Assembly (NCBI GenBank): GCA_020466095.1
Contig: CM035808.1
Span: forward strand, 22,830,296-22,894,295
Length of the DNA: 64,000 nt
Direction: 5' to 3'
Source: Chlorops oryzae
Lineage: Eukaryota; Arthropoda; Insecta; Diptera; Chloropidae
Part shown: piece by piece, positions 60,241-64,000 of the stretch
Layout of the letters: every line of letters starts with the position of its first letter
How positions within the stretch are numbered: position 1 is the first letter of the stretch
Notes under the pieces: generated by a model
The model's input: only the letters and a program-made list of their open reading frames with translations
The model's database searches: none
Told to the model about the DNA's origin: nothing
Program-made: the position numbers and the translations under genes

Positions 60241-60612
60241 AAAAAAAAATCATTTTTGTATTCAGATATGAGAATAAGAGAAAGAGTGTTTTTTTCTAAT
60301 GTGTAGGATGATGACCATAGTTATAGCGATGTCGCAATTTTTTTTCAGCAAAAGCTTAAGTCTACATAGTAGCTATACACACAACCAAATTTCAATATGC
60401 TGGGATGTATAGTAAAAAAGTAATCCACGAAAAACGTTAAAAATCGTGATTTTTGAAACTTCTGAACCACTTCCCACGACCCAAGAAGGGACTACGAAAA
60501 AAATTTGTATGGCAGTTTTTCGGACATTTACCTGGTTCAAGTCCATGCCAAATTTCAATATGATAATCTTTCATGGCTTAGGAGTAAATTACGAAAAACT
60601 AAAAGTGTGACC

Positions 60613-60764
<152 letters not shown>

Positions 60765-60897
60765 TGGCTAGATCGATTCCTCTTGTCACCCTGATCAAGA
60801 ATATATATATATGTCTATATCTACCGCGACTCCTTTGGTATGTTACATACACCGTGCCAAACGTAATATACCCTTTCCTTCGGAAAAGGTATAAAAA

Positions 60898-63800
60898 TCA
60901 ATATCTTTAGTGTAGCTATTTGAAAATCAGATAATTCTTGAAAATTGAAAATGGTCTAAGTTTATTCCCCGATCGTTTTTATCGAATTCCCTTTTATATA
61001 ATCTGCGTGCTACGTTATCCTACCTTGTAGTTACTATTTTCCATATCAAAACTTTTCGACATACTGCAGAGCACTATGTTATCTAAAACACAAAGGCAAA
61101 AAGGCAACTGTGGAATGGATACCCGTGCTCCTCGTGCAGCGCCAACAATCTCAATTCAGTTATCCTGACTAATGCGCACAAGCCAAACTCCAAATTCAAT
61201 TCGACTTTGGTTGGCCATGGTTTATGTCTTTCTATTTTCTGCTGCCGGCAGCAACTAGCTTAGTTGCTCTAATTCGCTAAAAACGCCAACTTCAATTTAT
61301 ACCAATTTCAGTTTTATCCGTGGGATTTAGCTCTCCATTTTAAGGTTTTTTTTTTGTTTTATCTTTTTGTTCTTTATTCTTCTTCTTTTTGTTTTTGTTG
61401 ATTCGACAGGATGACTCGACATCGACGGAGTTATTTTAAAACTTCGTTTAAAGCAATTTCCCCCCAAGTAAAATACGTGCAGATGCATCACTGGATCCAG
61501 TGGAACGTAGTATTTTACTGCCAAATTTGCTCTGTTGTTATTTCAAGTCCCTATTGTCAGTTTGATCGCGAAATTTTTTTAAATTCCTTTTTCTAGTTTT
61601 TCGACAAAAAGTTCGCATTTAATTGGAAAATTAAATTCTTGTATATATAAAACAGAATAAAGGGTGAACTCGATGCGTGATGGTTGAGTTCTGGGCTTAT
61701 CGTTTTGAGTGGCTTTTTCGGAAAAAAAATTTGAATAACCAAATGTGAGAATAAAATGTATGAAAAGAGAAATCCTTTTTAAAAGGTCTGGCGGGTTGCG
61801 GCATCATGAAAGGAATTTTTAAATTTTGTTGATTTTTCGATAGGTGCCATCTTTAAACACTGTGGAGACTACTTTTTAGAATTTTATTTTGAACGGTCCT
61901 TGAAATTCCTTTTTTAATAAGCCTTTTTTTTAAAATTTTATATCTCAAAAACTAATTAAGATAAGAAGATGAAACAAACGTTGGCCGATTGCTAATATAA
62001 CAGGAAATCAAAAAAAAAAAAAAATTAATTTTACACTGAGAAAAAATTTTCAACAAAACTAAAAAGATAATTTTAACAATTTTTTTCAAAGTATTCCCAG
62101 TTTCCCGCCACCCTAAAATTTTTTTTAAATATACCTCTAAGTATTCGCTTTCATCTAAAAAAAAGTTTCATTGAAATTAAATGGAGCAACAGTGAATATT
62201 CAAAAAATTACAAGTGCACATAGATGCTCTAGTACTTATATCCAGTACAAATGTGCGAAAATGATACAAAACACATTACTCATACGCCGGGTTTTTAAAA
62301 ATTTAATATCTCCAGAAATAATTAAGATAAAAAGATGAAACAAACAATGACTTATTGTTAATAAAACAAGGTATTTTTTTAAAACATTCAAAAGGTTTTA
62401 CATGTTGGTAGCTTACCCTGGAAATTTTTGAATCGTCCCTTATTCTATTAGTCCGGCCTTCTAATTGTTGCCCATCTTCAAGACAACCCTGCCCAATATG
62501 ACGTCACGAAAATAAGTGGACTTAAGGGTCCAATTTTGATTCAATGGCAAGAAATGCTACTGATTTGTGAAGAAATTCGCTCAACATCCAATACTGTTTT
62601 TGGCAAAGTTTAACGGCGGGTGTAAGGTAGGCCCCTACTGGATAAATTGGGACCAATGGATATACCTATTTCGATCTGGACTGTTCAATTTAATTTAGAG
62701 AAATAATACTTGAAGGAAACAAATTCTGTTAATCCTCACATTCCTCAGTCCCATTACATTAGAAAGTTTTATCCTTTTAGAATATTTTCGAAATTATTGT
62801 AATTTAAAAGCTATTACTTTAACTTTCAGAACTTTCAGGCCTCTGGAAATCTAGAAGGCGAAAAAATCCCATCGAAAAAAATAACCAACATGAAAACATT
62901 GATTGGTTTTCCAATTGAAATAAATTGCAATGCTCTGAAAAACTGTAGATGAATTTAGAGAAAAGGATTACTCGCAATTGCTGAGCCCCATTTCCTTTCT
63001 TTTTCAATTTATGGTTAAACGTCAGTCCTTAATTTGAAACAATGACTAGAACAAATTTACGAAAATGTTTTCCCAGCTCTACTGCCAACGATGACGACGA
63101 CGACAACGAGACAGAGTGGAACAGACAGAAAAAGATAGGAGAGAGGAGAGGGACAGGCGAGCATTCACATTTGACAATGAACTAATGACTTTTCCTCTTT
63201 ACACAATTTTACTCCATTTTGTTGCCTTGTAATGCATGCATGTTTCAATTAAGCCACTTGATTGCCAATTTCCGGTTTTGTAATTAAAAATGTTAAGTCA
63301 TCCTTCGTTTCTGTGTTGAGCAACACATTCGTTATGGACATTTATTCGAAATAATGTGACTTAGCACGAGAGAGAGAGAAAGTTTCCTATTCGCCATTGA
63401 AAATCCTCTTCAAATGAATTCGTTCAAAATCACTAAAATAAATGATATCAATCGAAACGTTTGCGAAATTGCTTATTCGAATGCCGGGCTGGAAATTCTC
63501 GAAGCATTCAAGTTTGTTATTTTTATGTGGATACATTTACATGTATGCACACGTAGGGGGACACGATTATGTACGATACTGTGTCCTCAGTATGTGTTCC
63601 AGTCTCAAAAGCCTTCTACAGGTTTTTCAATGCATATTACGGAGCGATGGAAGACTATGTTGGATCCATGAAACTCAATCACTCAGAATTTTGGTAAGAA
63701 TCCCATTGGTAAGAATTCTCGGAACCGTTGTTAAACCGGCAGGACTCACTGTTTTTCGAAGAGAACATCATGGTAGAAAGTACTTCGAAATTTGTTCTTA

Positions 63801-64000
63801 CAAGGACAGTTGAGTGAATGATTATGATTGGTGGGTTGTCATGGGTACGGCGATTGGGAAACAAATGCGAATGAAAGTCAGAGGTCCATTTATAAAGGGT
63901 TATTTTATACTCAAGAATTTCATCGAATCCAAAAAAAAAAAAACATTCCGCTTCTCGTTTACATTGAAAAATTCCTCTGAGCTTCTTTAAATGATTTTCG
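60898..64000 (+). repeat. Large duplication, copy 2 (partner 54594-57762), runs off the window
   Basis: Begins TCAATATCTTTAGTGTAGCT exactly after the terminal hairpin of mini-me copy e and follows copy 1 to the last base of the window. Differences include changed A runs, the shorter GAC repeat near 63092-63106 and a 10-bp deletion near 63595. Confidence 0.95.

Overview
This 64 kb window looks like non-coding nuclear DNA from a higher fly (cyclorrhaphan Diptera; a tephritid fruit fly is plausible but not shown). The grounds are an AT-rich composition, CATA/TATG, CAT and CTGTTG microsatellites, fly-type mini-me (non-autonomous Helitron-like) elements with GTCY/GACA repeats, and fragments of insect non-LTR retrotransposons. 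I find no complete protein-coding gene, no convincing rRNA or canonical tRNA gene, no CRISPR array and no bacterial operon structure. The longest open frames (under 180 codons) are low-complexity or repeat-driven. The window could be intergenic or lie inside very long introns.

What it does hold is a nested record of transposition, much of it readable to the base through terminal inverted repeats (TIRs) and target-site duplications (TSDs). Five hAT-type non-autonomous elements have exact 8-bp TSDs (2495-3441, 7657-8192, 16184-17091, 23292-23428, 48315-48858). Four TTAA-flanked piggyBac-like elements lie at 5511-6289, 22647-22823, 37229-37771 and 42309-42543. TA-flanked elements lie at 20115-20306, 21026-21453, 25285-25687, 40932-42202 and perhaps 32969-33537. 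A TAA-flanked element lies at 1557-2101. Four elements starting CCCAGC each have a different exact 2-bp flank match (1286-2155, 37201-38092, 47414-48867, 53329-53563). Five mini-me/Helitron-like elements lie at about 13.1-13.8, 15.9-17.6, 28.0-28.8, 30.7-31.8 and 59.7-60.9 kb. Three decayed LINE 3' coding fragments are at 7198-7347, 16524-16822 and 42650-42748. None of these elements carries an intact transposase or reverse transcriptase, so the source proteins must act in trans from elsewhere.

Two larger duplications stand out. A ~1.65 kb segment at 13.8-15.5 kb recurs at 17.9-19.5 kb and carries an exon-like minus-strand reading frame, open in the second copy and frameshifted in the first. 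A >3.1 kb segment at 54.6-57.8 kb recurs from 60.9 kb to the window end; its left boundary coincides with the end of a mini-me element, as expected for a ~6.3 kb tandem duplication or an unmerged haplotype in the assembly.

Layout: 0-8.6 kb nested MITEs and local duplications; 8.6-13 kb single-copy-like; 13-25.7 kb mini-me, exon duplication, LINE, hAT and TA-MITE cluster; 25.7-34 kb single-copy-like with two mini-me elements; 34.4-35.3 kb a long CAT repeat; 37-43 kb MITE cluster; 43-47 kb single-copy-like; 47.4-48.9 kb nested CCCAGC/hAT element; 49-54 kb mostly single-copy-like; 54.6-64 kb the large duplication.
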